A program made the position numbers and the translations under genes. From Micromonospora peucetia (GTDB lineage Bacteria > Actinomycetota > Actinomycetes > Mycobacteriales > Micromonosporaceae), in the NCBI RefSeq assembly GCF_900091625.1, contig NZ_FMIC01000002.1:4526001-4590000 (forward strand): a stretch of 64,000 bases of DNA. Direction: 5' to 3'. The notes under the pieces are model-generated. The model saw nothing but the letters and a program-made list of their open reading frames with translations. It was not told where the DNA came from and made no database searches. Within the stretch, counting starts at the first letter, position 1, and each line of letters starts with the position of its first letter. Below, piece after piece: positions 36,248-48,521 of this stretch.

Positions 36248-37084
36248 ATGACTAGAACCCGGATGCTGACCCTGCTCGCAGGTGTTCTCTCCGCGATGCT
36301 TGTGGCACTTGGGCTGGCCAACCCGGCTCAGGCCGCCGCCGGCCACCACTACGTGGCGCTCGGCGACTCGTACGCCTCGGGTGTCGGCGCCGGCAGCTAC
36401 ACCTCGGAGAGCGGCAACTGCAAGCGCAGCACCAAGGCGTTCTCCGCCCTCTGGGCGGCGGCCAACGCGCCGGCCTCCTACAAGTCGGTGGCCTGCGGGG
36501 GCGCGAAGACGACTGACGTGATCAACACGCAGGTCGCCGCGCTCAGCTCGCAGACCACCCTGGTCAGCATCACCATCGGCGGCAACGACGCCGGGTTCGG
36601 CAACATCATGTCCACCTGTGCCCTCAAGGGCTCCAGTGCCTGCATCGCCGCGGTGGACGCCGCCCAGGCGCAGGCCCGGGCCAACCTCCCCGGCCTGCTC
36701 GACCGGGCCTACGCCGCGATCCGCAACAAGGCCCCTAACGCCAAGGTCGTGGTGCTGAGCTACCCGGTCTTCTACCAACTCGGCACGGTCTGCGTCGGGA
36801 TCGGTGAGGCGGCCCGCGCGAAGGTCAACGAGGGCATCAACCTGGCCGACAGCCTGATCGCCGCCGCCGCGGCCCGCGCCGGGTTCACCTTCGCCGACGT
36901 GCGCAGCATCTTCGTAGGGCACCAGATCTGCAGCGGCAACAAGTGGATCCACTCGGTGGACATCCTGAACCTGTCGAACTCGTACCACCCCATGGCGACC
37001 GGGCAGTCCAACGGCTACCTTCCGGTGTTCACCAAGGCGGTCGGCCAGGCCGCCACCGCCAAGAAGGCCAGCGCCAAGGCGTAG
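36248..37084 (+). CDS. Secreted SGNH/GDSL hydrolase (lipase-like)
   Basis: A 278-residue protein with a Sec signal (basic start, TLLAGVLSAMLVALGL, ANPAQA cleavage). The mature enzyme has block I HYVALGDSYASGVG with the catalytic Ser, the GGAKT turn, block III TIGGNDAGF with the Gly-x-Asn-Asp pair, and block V SNSYHPMATGQ with the catalytic His. This matches the Streptomyces secreted lipase/esterase group; cysteines at conserved places suggest disulfides outside the cell. GGAGGGG precedes the ATG. It appears to be an ordinary exported lipase not tied to the biosynthetic genes. Confidence 0.93.
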   Translation: MTRTRMLTLLAGVLSAMLVALGLANPAQAAAGHHYVALGDSYASGVGAGSYTSESGNCKRSTKAFSALWAAANAPASYKSVACGGAKTTDVINTQVAALSSQTTLVSITIGGNDAGFGNIMSTCALKGSSACIAAVDAAQAQARANLPGLLDRAYAAIRNKAPNAKVVVLSYPVFYQLGTVCVGIGEAARAKVNEGINLADSLIAAAAARAGFTFADVRSIFVGHQICSGNKWIHSVDILNLSNSYHPMATGQSNGYLPVFTKAVGQAATAKKASAKA

Positions 37085-37174
37085 CCCGCGCGCAGACAAC
37101 TCGGTATGCGTCCGGCCCACCCAGTCCGCAACGGCTGCGGAAGTCCCGGCAGGAAGCCGACGCCAGGTCGCGAG

Positions 37175-37210
37175 GCTGGGTGGCCGCCCGGAACAGGGCG
37201 GCCACCCAGC
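37175..37210 (+). terminator. Hairpin terminator after the GDSL hydrolase
   Basis: A perfect 15-bp inverted repeat (arms 37175-37189 and 37196-37210) with a six-base loop. Confidence 0.85.
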
Positions 37211-37360
37211 CAGCCGGCGTGGGTCACCGGGCGGGTGGTCGTCGGCGGCGCGGGGCGCCCCTTGCCGAGATCCATTCGCGAGCGTAAGAAGAACACCACG
37301 CTCCACCCACCACCGTCGACCCCTGTGTCGATGCACAGCCCAGTGTCCAAGGAGATGCGC

Positions 37361-39394
37361 GTGACCACACCCAGACGGCTCCGCCTTGCCGTGTCCGTGC
37401 TGGTGACCGCAGGTGCCGTCCTGCTCGGCGCGGCCGCCGCCGCGGCACCGCCCGCGACTCCCGCACCGGCCGGGCACCAGGGCTGTGACCCGATCGACCC
37501 GACTGCCTGCCTGCTGCCGTTCCCGAACGACTACTTCACCGTGCCGGATCGGACCAGCCCGACCGGCAAGCGGGTGCGGATCACGGCCTCGGCGATGCCC
37601 GCCAACGCGCAGGGAACCCCGATCGACCCGACGGAATGGAACCGGCAGGACGGGTTCAGTCCCGGCTCGCCGATCCTGGTGCGCGTGCCCGGCCTCGACG
37701 CCGCGGCGACCGGGATCGCGCCGGTCACCGACATCGGCCGCTCGCTGGCACCGGATGCGCCGATCGTGCTGCTCGACGCCCGGACCGGCAAGCGCACGCC
37801 GTACTGGGCCGAGTTGGACGCGCACGCGGCCGGTCAGCCGGATCGGCAACTGCTGATCATCCGGCCGGCGGTGGCGCTGACCGAGGGCACCCGGTACGTC
37901 GTCGGCCTGCGCGGCATGCGCGACGGCAACGAGGCGCTGATCCCGGCGCCGAAGGGGTTCACGGCGTACGTGACCGGTGCCGGCCTCGGCCACCGGGACC
38001 GTCGCGTCCCGCAGATGAAGCGGATCCTCGCCGACCTGACCAGGGCCGGCGTCAAGCGGCACAGCCTCTACCTGGCCTGGGACTTCACCGTGGCCAGCCG
38101 GCACGGTCTGACCGGGCGGATGCTGGCGATCCGGGACGGCGCGTTCGCCGCCCTCCGCCGGGCCGCACCGTCGTTCACCGTCACCAAGGTGACCGACTAT
38201 CCACCGGCGCAGGATCCGCTGATCGCCCGGCAGGTGACCGGCACCATCGGCGTACCGTCCTATCTGACCGGCGACGGTGGGCCCGGCTCCCGGCTGCACT
38301 ACGGGCCGGCCGGCGGCGGCGGGACGCCACCGACACCGAACTCCCTGCCCACGCCGTCCGGCGCGACGGTGGCGGCGGACTTCATCTGCAACATCCCGCG
38401 CAGTGCCTCCGCCGCGAAACCGGCACACCTCTCGCTCTACGGCCACGGCCTGCTCGGCAGGCCGACCGAGATCAACGCCGGCAACGTCAAGACGATGTCG
38501 AACACGTACGACTTCACCTTCTGTGCGACCAGCTGGATCGGCATGGCCGCCGCCGACGTCCCCTACGTGGCCGGCGCCTTCACCGATCTCAGCGGCTTCC
38601 CCGCGGTGGCCGACCGGGTTCAGCAGAGCTTCCTGAACTTCCTCTTCCTGGGCCGGGCGATGATCCACCCAGGCGGGTTCGCCGCCCACCCGGCGTTCCG
38701 GGACGCCACCGCCCGGCCGCTGATCAACGTGGCCGGCGGGCTGCACTACGACGGCAACAGCCAGGGCGGCATCAACGGCGGCGCGCTCACCGCCATCGCC
38801 CAGGACTGGACCCGGTCGGTGCTCGGCGTGCCGGCGATGAACTACTCCACGCTGCTGCAACGCAGCGTGTCCTTCACCCCGTTCCAGACGATCATGGACG
38901 GCTACTACCCGGACAAGGTCGACCAGCAGCTGATTCTCGCGCTGCTGCAGATGTTGTGGGACCGGTCCGAGGCCAACGGGTACGCCCAGCACATGACCGA
39001 CCGGCCGTTGCCGGGCACCCCGGCGCACCAGGTGCTGATGCACGTGGCCTTCGGCGACCAGCAGGTCTCTCCCGCCGCGGCGGAGGTCCAGGCGCGCACC
39101 ATCGGCGCCCGCCTGCACACCCCCGCGCTCGCCGACGGCTGGTCACCGGACGTGCGGCCGTACTGGGGCATCGCGCCGATTCGCAGGTACCCGTACACCG
39201 GCTCGGCGATCGTGATCTGGAACAGCGGTGCGGCGTACGCGCCACCGCCGACCAACCTCGCCCCGGTCGGGCCGGAGTACGGCGACGACTCGCACGAGTT
39301 CCCGCGCGCCCAGGCCGGAGCCCAGAAACAGAAGGCGGTGTTCCTACTCACCGGCAAAGTCATCGATGTCTGCGGGCGGAAGTCCTGCCCATGA
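37361..39394 (+). CDS. Large secreted protein with alpha/beta-hydrolase-like segment
   Basis: A 677-residue exported protein. The GTG at 37361 is six bases after AAGGAG and gives a clean signal peptide (TTPRRLRLAVSVLVTAGAVL, then AAAAAAPP). The mature start GCDPIDPTACLLPFPNDYFT, the block TRYVVGLRGMRDGNE and the core LSLYGHGLLGRPTEINAG with LHYDGNSQGGINGGALTA are characteristic. The latter looks like an alpha/beta-hydrolase nucleophile elbow (G-N-S-Q-G). Proteins of this type occur in many actinomycetes and some proteobacteria as uncharacterised exported proteins. Extracellular hydrolase is a reasonable but unproven guess. Confidence 0.8.
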   Translation: MTTPRRLRLAVSVLVTAGAVLLGAAAAAAPPATPAPAGHQGCDPIDPTACLLPFPNDYFTVPDRTSPTGKRVRITASAMPANAQGTPIDPTEWNRQDGFSPGSPILVRVPGLDAAATGIAPVTDIGRSLAPDAPIVLLDARTGKRTPYWAELDAHAAGQPDRQLLIIRPAVALTEGTRYVVGLRGMRDGNEALIPAPKGFTAYVTGAGLGHRDRRVPQMKRILADLTRAGVKRHSLYLAWDFTVASRHGLTGRMLAIRDGAFAALRRAAPSFTVTKVTDYPPAQDPLIARQVTGTIGVPSYLTGDGGPGSRLHYGPAGGGGTPPTPNSLPTPSGATVAADFICNIPRSASAAKPAHLSLYGHGLLGRPTEINAGNVKTMSNTYDFTFCATSWIGMAAADVPYVAGAFTDLSGFPAVADRVQQSFLNFLFLGRAMIHPGGFAAHPAFRDATARPLINVAGGLHYDGNSQGGINGGALTAIAQDWTRSVLGVPAMNYSTLLQRSVSFTPFQTIMDGYYPDKVDQQLILALLQMLWDRSEANGYAQHMTDRPLPGTPAHQVLMHVAFGDQQVSPAAAEVQARTIGARLHTPALADGWSPDVRPYWGIAPIRRYPYTGSAIVIWNSGAAYAPPPTNLAPVGPEYGDDSHEFPRAQAGAQKQKAVFLLTGKVIDVCGRKSCP

Positions 39395-39460
39395 CGCGGT
39401 AGCCGGTCGCGCCGCGAGACGAGCGTCTTGTCCGTCGACCCTGGTCCCGCTGCGCTGTCC

Positions 39461-40174
39461 TCAGACCAGGAGACGCTCCCGCATCCTCGCGCCCAGATTG
39501 ATCGCACCTACCGCCCGAGGGCCGGTCGGATCGTGCACGTCGAAGGTGTTGTTGCGGCGCATCAGCTCACGGACCGAAGGCGGCAGCCGGGGCGGGTCCT
39601 CCATGGCTGCGAGGACCTGCCCGGCGCTTGAGATCAGTCGATCCACCAGGGCTGCGGCGTCGGTGTCTATCCGCACCCGGCCGTACTCCCAGCCGGCGGT
39701 GGTGAGATCGAGCACCTCGAACACTCGGGTCACGAGCGGGTTCGGGTCGGCCACCCGGTCGAGCCGGGGCGCCTGGCTGCCGACCACCGTGACAGCGGCG
39801 GCCACCTGCGCGTACGGGTGGAAGCCGCACGGCAGCGTGAACAGTGGCCACCGCAGGGCCTGGCCGGCCTCCGCCCACAGCGGCCGGTAGTTCCGGCGGT
39901 TCACCAGGAGCCGGCGGCCGGTCCGGCGGTGTATCTCGTGGGCCTGGGCCTGTAGGTCCGCGTGGGCCTCGTCGGCGACCTGGCTCACGATCCGGGCCGC
40001 CGCCACCAAGCCGTCGTCGCCGTTCAGCATCGCGGTGACCGCCTCGACCTGCTCGGAAAACCGGATCTGCGCGTGGGCGCCATACCGGTGCTGGACGTCC
40101 CGTAGCAGCGCCTGCTGCCGTTCCGCATCGAGCTGGACCCGCCCGCCGCCCAGTAACCGCCGGAGCCAACGCAT
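39461..40174 (-). CDS. Hypothetical cytoplasmic protein
   Basis: A 237-residue protein starting MRWLRRLLGGGRVQLDAERQ. It is mostly helical by appearance, with conserved-looking segments RRNYRPLWAEAGQALRWPLF and FEVLDLTTAGWEYGRVRIDT and a C-terminal LMRRNNTFDVHDPTGPRAVG. No catalytic or binding motif is evident and I do not recognise the family. The start at 40174 is chosen as the first ATG that leaves out a low-quality upstream extension. It converges with the secreted-protein gene. Confidence 0.6.
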   Translation of the reverse strand: MRWLRRLLGGGRVQLDAERQQALLRDVQHRYGAHAQIRFSEQVEAVTAMLNGDDGLVAAARIVSQVADEAHADLQAQAHEIHRRTGRRLLVNRRNYRPLWAEAGQALRWPLFTLPCGFHPYAQVAAAVTVVGSQAPRLDRVADPNPLVTRVFEVLDLTTAGWEYGRVRIDTDAAALVDRLISSAGQVLAAMEDPPRLPPSVRELMRRNNTFDVHDPTGPRAVGAINLGARMRERLLV

Positions 40175-40486
40175 TTCGCCTCGTTTCAGCAGAGCCGTCC
40201 CGGACCGCGGCAATGCTAGTGCGTCAGACCTTCCTCGTACGGATGGGGTGGCTGAGCGACCTCTGACCTTGATGGCGGTGCACGCCAGCCGGACGTGACA
40301 TCACGCTGAAAGGCGGCGACCACCTGGCTGTCGCGATCGGGCAACGCCTATGCGCCGTCCGACGCCAGCCGACCTACTCGCCGGCTTCCTCGCCCAGACC
40401 GGGCGTGACCGGAAACTGCCATGACATCAGACAAACGTCGGCCTTTCAACGTCTGTAGCATCGCTGCGACGACGAGGGGGCGCCGA
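40175..40486. promoter_or_regulatory. Divergent spacer before the protein kinase
   Basis: About 310 bases between the hypothetical gene (minus) and the kinase (plus). No gene is visible; it must carry both promoters. An in-frame extension of the kinase frame upstream to 40421 has no ribosome site. Confidence 0.35.
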
Positions 40487-42319
40487 GTGAACGACATGAT
40501 CCCGACCCTGCCCGATCTGGGGCTGGAGTTCCTCCCTCTCGACCCCGGTGATCCCGATGTGGTGGGCGACATCCGGCTGCTCGGGCGGATAGGCGAAGGC
40601 GGCATGGGGCGGGTCTACCTTGGCGTAACCCAGGCCGGCCGGGCTGTGGCGGTAAAGGTCGTCAAGGATCCCTACTCGACCGATCCCTCCTTCCGCGCCC
40701 GCTTCGCGCGCGAGGCCGCGATTGCCAGTCGGGTTGGCGGCGTCTTCACCGCCCCCGTGGTGAGCCACGACGCCGAGGCCGTCCGCCCGTGGCTGGCGAC
40801 CGCCTTCGTGCCGGGCCCCAATCTCGCCGTCGCCGTCGCGCGCCACGGAACACTGCCGCTGCACGGCGTGTGGCGACTCGCCGCCGGGGTGGCCGAGGCC
40901 CTCAAGGCCATCCATGCCGCCGGCATCGTCCACCGCGACCTGAAGCCCGGCAACGTGCTGCTCGCCGCCGACGGACCCCGCGTCATCGACTTCGGCATCT
41001 CCCGGGCCGACGGCGAACGCGACCTCACCCAGACCGGCGTACGGATGGGCACCCCGTCCTACATGGCACCGGAACAACTGCGTGGGGAGCGATCCACCCC
41101 CGCCACGGACGTCTTCGCCCTCGGCTCGGTCGTCGCCTTCACCGCCACCGGGAAGGCTCCCTTCCGCGCCAGCAGCGACGCGGAGCTCGTCTACCGCGTC
41201 ACGCAGGGCGAACCGACTCTCGACGGCATCACAGATCCGGGGCTGCGGGAGCTGGTCAGCCGGTGCCTGGCGAAGGAGCCGCAGCTGCGCCCGACGCCGC
41301 AGGACGTCATCGCCGCCTACACCGACCGCAGCGCGGCAGCCGCCGGGCAGGGCTGGCTGCCCGAAGGCCTTGAGGAGACCCTCACCCAGGCCGAGAACGC
41401 CTCGACCATCCCTGCTGGATCGTCCGGCGTCACACTGGCTTCGACCGCCATGCTGACCGCCACCGACTCGATCGGCCCAGATCGACCTACGACCGTCCCT
41501 GACAGACGAGACACCGTTGCCGAGCCCGTCGCCGGGAAGCTGACAAAGCTACCGGATCTGACGACCCATGCCATGTCGCCGGCCGACACCCGGCGCCGGA
41601 AATGGCGTCGACCGGCTGTCGCCGGGGTGATCGGCGTGCTCATGGCGATACTGGCCGGGACCTATCTCGCCAATGGCGACGCGACATCCCGTGAGCCTTC
41701 GCCCGGCAGCTTTCCGGCCGGCAGCTCTCCGACCGATGCTGCCGTCGGGGCCACGTCCTCCCCGACTGCCGCCGGGGCCTCCCGCCCTTCCAAGGTTCCC
41801 GGCGCTACCACGACCGGCGCATCCGATGGCGGCCCAGACGCGGCTCCCAGCCCTCCGTCCGGTCCGGCGCCGACCAGGACCGGCCCCGGCACCCCGGTGC
41901 CGACCAAGGCTGATCCGGGCACCCCGGTGTTGCCCTCGGGACCGTTCAACCCCGACAACATGGTGATCGTGAGTTCCGACGGCACCGTGCTCAGCACCAA
42001 CGGCACGAACGACGGCTCGAAAGTGGTGACCACCGCCTGGCGGAAACTTCCCGGTCAGAGCTGGAAACTCGAGTCGGCCGGCAAGGTCATGGTCGTGAAG
42101 GCCTCGCCGTCCAAACAGCTCACCATCGGCCATGACGGGCTCGGCGTGCTGTCGCCGGCCAGCAGCGGAAATGTTTTCGGGTGGGTCTACGACTCGGTGA
42201 AACTTCAGCTGCACAACGGGAACTCGGGCGGGTGTCTGACCTCCCACGGCCCCGGTCGGCAAGTCACCTATGGCCTGTGCGACAGCAGCCAGAACCAGCG
42301 TTGGCGAATAGTGTCGTGA
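40487..42319 (+). CDS. Membrane Ser/Thr protein kinase with ricin-like extracellular end
   Basis: A 610-residue Hanks-type kinase. The GTG at 40487 follows GAGGGGG. The kinase domain (about 28-285) has GRIGEGGMGRVYLG, the ATP Lys57 in AVKVVK, HRDLKPGN, DFGISRA and the APEQLRG segment, so it should be active. A Pro/Thr-rich linker leads to one transmembrane helix near residues 378-396 (AVAGVIGVLMAILAGTYLA), then a long Ser/Pro/Thr stalk. The last 125 residues resemble a ricin B-type trefoil (QLHNGNSGGCLTSHG and SSQNQRWRIVS), which could bind glycan outside the cell instead of the PASTA repeats usual in PknB. No substrate gene is obvious nearby. Confidence 0.9.
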   Translation: MNDMIPTLPDLGLEFLPLDPGDPDVVGDIRLLGRIGEGGMGRVYLGVTQAGRAVAVKVVKDPYSTDPSFRARFAREAAIASRVGGVFTAPVVSHDAEAVRPWLATAFVPGPNLAVAVARHGTLPLHGVWRLAAGVAEALKAIHAAGIVHRDLKPGNVLLAADGPRVIDFGISRADGERDLTQTGVRMGTPSYMAPEQLRGERSTPATDVFALGSVVAFTATGKAPFRASSDAELVYRVTQGEPTLDGITDPGLRELVSRCLAKEPQLRPTPQDVIAAYTDRSAAAAGQGWLPEGLEETLTQAENASTIPAGSSGVTLASTAMLTATDSIGPDRPTTVPDRRDTVAEPVAGKLTKLPDLTTHAMSPADTRRRKWRRPAVAGVIGVLMAILAGTYLANGDATSREPSPGSFPAGSSPTDAAVGATSSPTAAGASRPSKVPGATTTGASDGGPDAAPSPPSGPAPTRTGPGTPVPTKADPGTPVLPSGPFNPDNMVIVSSDGTVLSTNGTNDGSKVVTTAWRKLPGQSWKLESAGKVMVVKASPSKQLTIGHDGLGVLSPASSGNVFGWVYDSVKLQLHNGNSGGCLTSHGPGRQVTYGLCDSSQNQRWRIVS

Positions 42320-42476
42320 TGGTGGCGCACGTCGGCATCGGCGAGCGGTAGGCCAGGGGCCCACCATCGTGCCGCCGGCCGTGCGGAATATGGGGGCCGT
42401 TCCCCGTACCGGTCGCCGGGCTGCGGTGACATTCTCCTTGCCGTCCGTCGGCGACGAGTTTCCTGGAGTGGTGTGT

Positions 42477-43073
42477 ATGGGCGAGCAGATTCGTGTGCAG
42501 GTCATCGCCGTCGACCCCGCGGTACGGGTCGGTGTCGACGACATGGTGCGGGTGTGTCCGGAACTGACCGTGGTGGTCGACCGGCCGGACGTGGTGCTGA
42601 TGGTGACCGACGAGGTCAGCGACGCGGTGCTGGTCCTGTTGCGCTCGCTGTCCCGCGCCGGCCGGCGGGTGCTGCTGGTGGCCGACACGTTGCGGGAGTC
42701 GGACGTGGCCGAGGCCGTGGAGGGGGGTGCCGGCGGGCTGCTGCGCCGCTGCGAGGTGCGCCCGGACCGGCTGCGCCCGGCGATCCGGGCGACGGCTGAC
42801 GGCAGCTTCACCGTGTCGTCGGACCTGTTGGGGGATCTGTTGACCCGGGCCGGCGACCGGGCACCGGAACGGCCGGCGGCACGGCAGCTCACCAAGCGGG
42901 AACGGGCGGTGCTGCTCATGCTCGCCGACGGGCACGAGACCGAGGAGATCGCCCGCTCGCTGGCCTACTCGGTCCGTACCGTGACCGGAATCGTGCACAC
43001 GATCACCCACCGGTGGCAGGTGCGCAACCGGGCGCACGCCGTGGCGTGCGCCCTGCGCGAAGGGCTGATCTGA
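42477..43073 (+). CDS. LuxR/NarL-type regulator with degenerate receiver
   Basis: A 198-residue regulator. The C-terminal GerE helix-turn-helix is clear: LTKRERAVLLMLADGHETEE, then IARSLAYSVRTVTGIVHTIT and the recognition end. The N-terminal 110 residues follow the receiver fold (PDVVLMVTDE at strand 3, VLLVADT at strand 4, EGGAGGLLRR at strand 5), but the phosphorylated Asp at the end of strand 3 and the Lys of strand 5 are not at their places. It is therefore likely regulated by something other than phosphorylation. GGAG precedes the ATG. It converges with another LuxR-type gene and lies at the border of the peptide locus. Confidence 0.85.
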   Translation: MGEQIRVQVIAVDPAVRVGVDDMVRVCPELTVVVDRPDVVLMVTDEVSDAVLVLLRSLSRAGRRVLLVADTLRESDVAEAVEGGAGGLLRRCEVRPDRLRPAIRATADGSFTVSSDLLGDLLTRAGDRAPERPAARQLTKRERAVLLMLADGHETEEIARSLAYSVRTVTGIVHTITHRWQVRNRAHAVACALREGLI

Positions 43074-43086
43074 GTCAGATCAGCCC
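43062..43086. terminator. 25-base palindrome shared by the ends of two convergent regulators
   Basis: Arms GGGCTGATCTGA (43062-43073) and TCAGATCAGCCC (43075-43086) are perfect complements around a single central G. Both genes end in the same four codons (Gly-Leu-Ile-stop), one on each strand, and those codons form the palindrome. As RNA it can fold with the middle seven bases as loop, so it may serve as a bidirectional terminator. Confidence 0.6.
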
Positions 43087-43275
43087 GTGCCGGATGGCGT
43101 ACGCGGTCGCGTGGACCCGGTTGGAGACCTGCAACCGGGCCATCAGGTCGTAGATCATGTTCTTCACGCTGTGTGGTGAGCAGTGCAGCTCCCGCGCGAT
43201 CCCCGCGTTGTCGTACCCCTCGGCGACGAGTTCGAGCACCCGCAGTTGCCGGGCGGTGAGTACGGGCTTCGACAT
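43075..43275 (-). CDS. Single-domain LuxR-type (GerE) DNA-binding protein
   Basis: A 66-residue protein that is only a GerE helix-turn-helix: LTARQLRVLELVAEGYDNAG, IARELHCSPHSVKNMIYDLM and ARLQVSNRVHATAYAIRHGL. GGAGG precedes the ATG. It has no sensor or receiver part, as in WhiB-independent small regulators and truncated response regulators. Its stop is one base from the stop of the convergent regulator at 42477-43073, and its start is 68 bases after the NRPS stop, so it may be the last gene of the long minus-strand peptide operon. Confidence 0.85.
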   Translation of the reverse strand: MSKPVLTARQLRVLELVAEGYDNAGIARELHCSPHSVKNMIYDLMARLQVSNRVHATAYAIRHGLI

Positions 43276-43343
43276 GATCGCCTCCTGGCCGGGTGGGCGT
43301 GGTGTGACCTACCAGCCCAGGCTAGGAACGGATTGCCGCCTCC

Positions 43344-46509
<3,166 letters not shown>

Positions 46510-46520
<11 letters not shown>

Positions 46521-47511
46521 CCAGGTCCTCCGGTGCGATGGTCAGGAAGTCCGGCAGCCAGATGCCGATGCCGTCGCGTTGCGCGGTCCGCCGCACCAGC
46601 TCGGCCACGGCGAGGTCGAGCACGCCCAGGCCGAACGGCGAGTAGACGGTGACCCCTTCCGGGTCGTGCCGCCAGCCGCCCCCGCCCAGGATCTCGCCGA
46701 TGTCGGCGGCGATGAAGTCCCGGTTGCCGGTCTCCTGCTCCGCCAGGTGCAGCGAGGTGGCCGCCCGGCAGACGTGGTCGGCGTCGTCGACCACGTTGAC
46801 CGCGGCGAGGATGTCCGCCGGGAAGATGTCCCGGAGCGACAGGTGCAGCACGAGTGCCCCCGGCCGGCAGCGCGCCAGCCCCAGGTGCGGTACGCCCGCC
46901 GTCGTGGCCAGGCAGACCAGCGGGTGGGCGCCGAGCGCCTCCTCGACGCCGCCGGCGACGCTCACCTTCAGGTCCCACCGTGCGCAGCGCCGGGCGAATG
47001 CGGCGGCCCGCCCGGCGTCCAGGTCGAAGACGGTCACCTCGGCCAGACCGGGCAGTGCCGTGCGGAGGAATCGCAGCACCTCGAAGTTGATCACGCCGCA
47101 GCCGACCAGGGAGACCCCGCCGGCCGGCGGGGCGAGGGCCCTGGCGGCCAGGGCGGCGCTGGCGGCCGTCCGCCGGGCCGAGATCGTGGAACCCTCGACC
47201 AGTGCGACCGGGTGACCGTCCGCCATCGAGTTCACGACGATCGCGGCGGAGGCGCGGGCCAGCCCGCGGTCGAGGTTGCCGGGGAACGACGAGATCCACT
47301 TCATGCCGGCGACCGGGGTGTCGTCGCCCAGGTAGGCGGGCAGTCCGATGATCCGGTTGCGGGCGTCCTCCGGGAACCGCAGGAACACCGAGTGCGGCAG
47401 CACGGTACGCCCCTGCGCGTGCAGGACGTAGGCGCGGCGGACCGCGTCCAGGACGTTGTCCTCCTGGTCGGACAGGATCTGCCGGACCTCGCCGGCGGAG
47501 ACGATCAACAT
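46510..47511 (-). CDS. sbnB: SbnB-like N-(2-amino-2-carboxyethyl)-L-glutamate dehydrogenase
   Basis: A 333-residue ornithine-cyclodeaminase-family protein of the SbnB type. It has [19 protein letters not shown], the Rossmann glycine loop [15 protein letters not shown], and [17 protein letters not shown]. In staphyloferrin B and viomycin-type pathways SbnB oxidatively splits the SbnA product ACEGA into L-2,3-diaminopropionate and 2-oxoglutarate with NAD. The ATG at 47511 overlaps the sbnA stop by seven bases; a GTG farther upstream would extend into sbnA without need. It lies in a coupled operon between sbnA and the A-PCP-C synthetase. Confidence 0.93.
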
Positions 47512-48521
47512 GGCGCCCCGTCCATGGTCCGTTCCCTCCACAGGTGGGTGACGTCGCCGAAGTGCGTGGTCACCCAGTCGTCGTCGTAGATCGTGTTCAG
47601 GTAGCGCTCACCTCGGTCCGGGAAGATCAGCGCGCAGGTCGCACCGGCCGGAATCAGGTCGCGTAGCTGCTCCACGGCGGCCACCACCGCGCCGGACGAA
47701 CCACCGGCGAGGACGGCCTCCCGGCGGGCCAGCCGGCGGCAGCCGGCCACGCAGTCCAGGTCGCTGACGTGCACCACCTTGTCGGCCAGGCCGTCCCGGT
47801 AGAGCTTCGGCCGTACCGCCGCGCCGTGGCCCGGGATGAGCCGCTTGCGCGGGGTGTGGTCACCGAAGATCGCGCTGCCCGCGGCGTCCACCGCGACCAT
47901 GGTGAGCGCCAGCTCGTGCCGGCGCGCGTAGTCGGCACAGCCGCGCAGCGTGCCGCAGGAACTGGTCGCGCAGAACAGGAAGTCCAGCGGGGTGGGCACC
48001 CCCTCGACGATCTCCCGCATGGTCGTCTCGTGGGCGAGCGGGTTCAGCGGGTTGGCGTACTGGTCCGGCCACCAGGCGTTCGGGATGGTCGCGACCAGCT
48101 CCTGGACCCGGCGGATCCGCTGCGGCAGGTACTCGCCCGTGGCCGGGTCGGTGCGGGTCACCACCTCCACCTCGGCGTCGAACGCGCGCATGACCGCGAT
48201 GTTCTGCGCGTTCGTCCGGGGGTCCACCACACAGATGAACCGGATTCCGAAGTAGCGGCACACCTGGGCCAGCCCGATGCCCAGGTTGCCCGAACTGGAC
48301 TCGACCACCACCGACCGGCCGGGTCGCAGTTCCCCGGCCCGGAGCCGGCCGATCAGCATGCCCAACGCCGAGCGGTCCTTGATGCTGCCGCCCGGGTTGT
48401 GCGCCTCCAACTTCGCCCACAGGGTGAACGGGGCGTCCGGCATGAGCTTGTCCAGCCGGACCAGTGGGGAGCCGCCGATCGTGTTCAGCACCCCGCCGAC
48501 GTCGGTCTCACCGGCCCGCAT
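47505..48521 (-). CDS. sbnA: SbnA-like PLP enzyme, diaminopropionate biosynthesis
   Basis: A 338-residue member of the cysteine-synthase fold, SbnA subgroup. It starts [18 protein letters not shown] and holds the PLP Lys48 in [28 protein letters not shown] and the phosphate loop [11 protein letters not shown]. SbnA joins O-phospho-L-serine and L-glutamate to give ACEGA, which SbnB then cleaves to L-2,3-diaminopropionate. The pair is diagnostic for this amino acid. A GGGAG site precedes the ATG. The start overlaps panD by 14 bases, so the two are translationally coupled. Confidence 0.94.
   Translation of the reverse strand: MRAGETDVGGVLNTIGGSPLVRLDKLMPDAPFTLWAKLEAHNPGGSIKDRSALGMLIGRLRAGELRPGRSVVVESSSGNLGIGLAQVCRYFGIRFICVVDPRTNAQNIAVMRAFDAEVEVVTRTDPATGEYLPQRIRRVQELVATIPNAWWPDQYANPLNPLAHETTMREIVEGVPTPLDFLFCATSSCGTLRGCADYARRHELALTMVAVDAAGSAIFGDHTPRKRLIPGHGAAVRPKLYRDGLADKVVHVSDLDCVAGCRRLARREAVLAGGSSGAVVAAVEQLRDLIPAGATCALIFPDRGERYLNTIYDDDWVTTHFGDVTHLWRERTMDGAPC

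Noticed and set aside
36212..39118. A 968-codon open frame on the minus strand opposite the GDSL hydrolase and the secreted protein
   Set aside because: It lies antisense to two genes with clear signal peptides and motifs, has low-complexity Gly/Arg/His/Val sequence and no domain. It is a GC-driven shadow.
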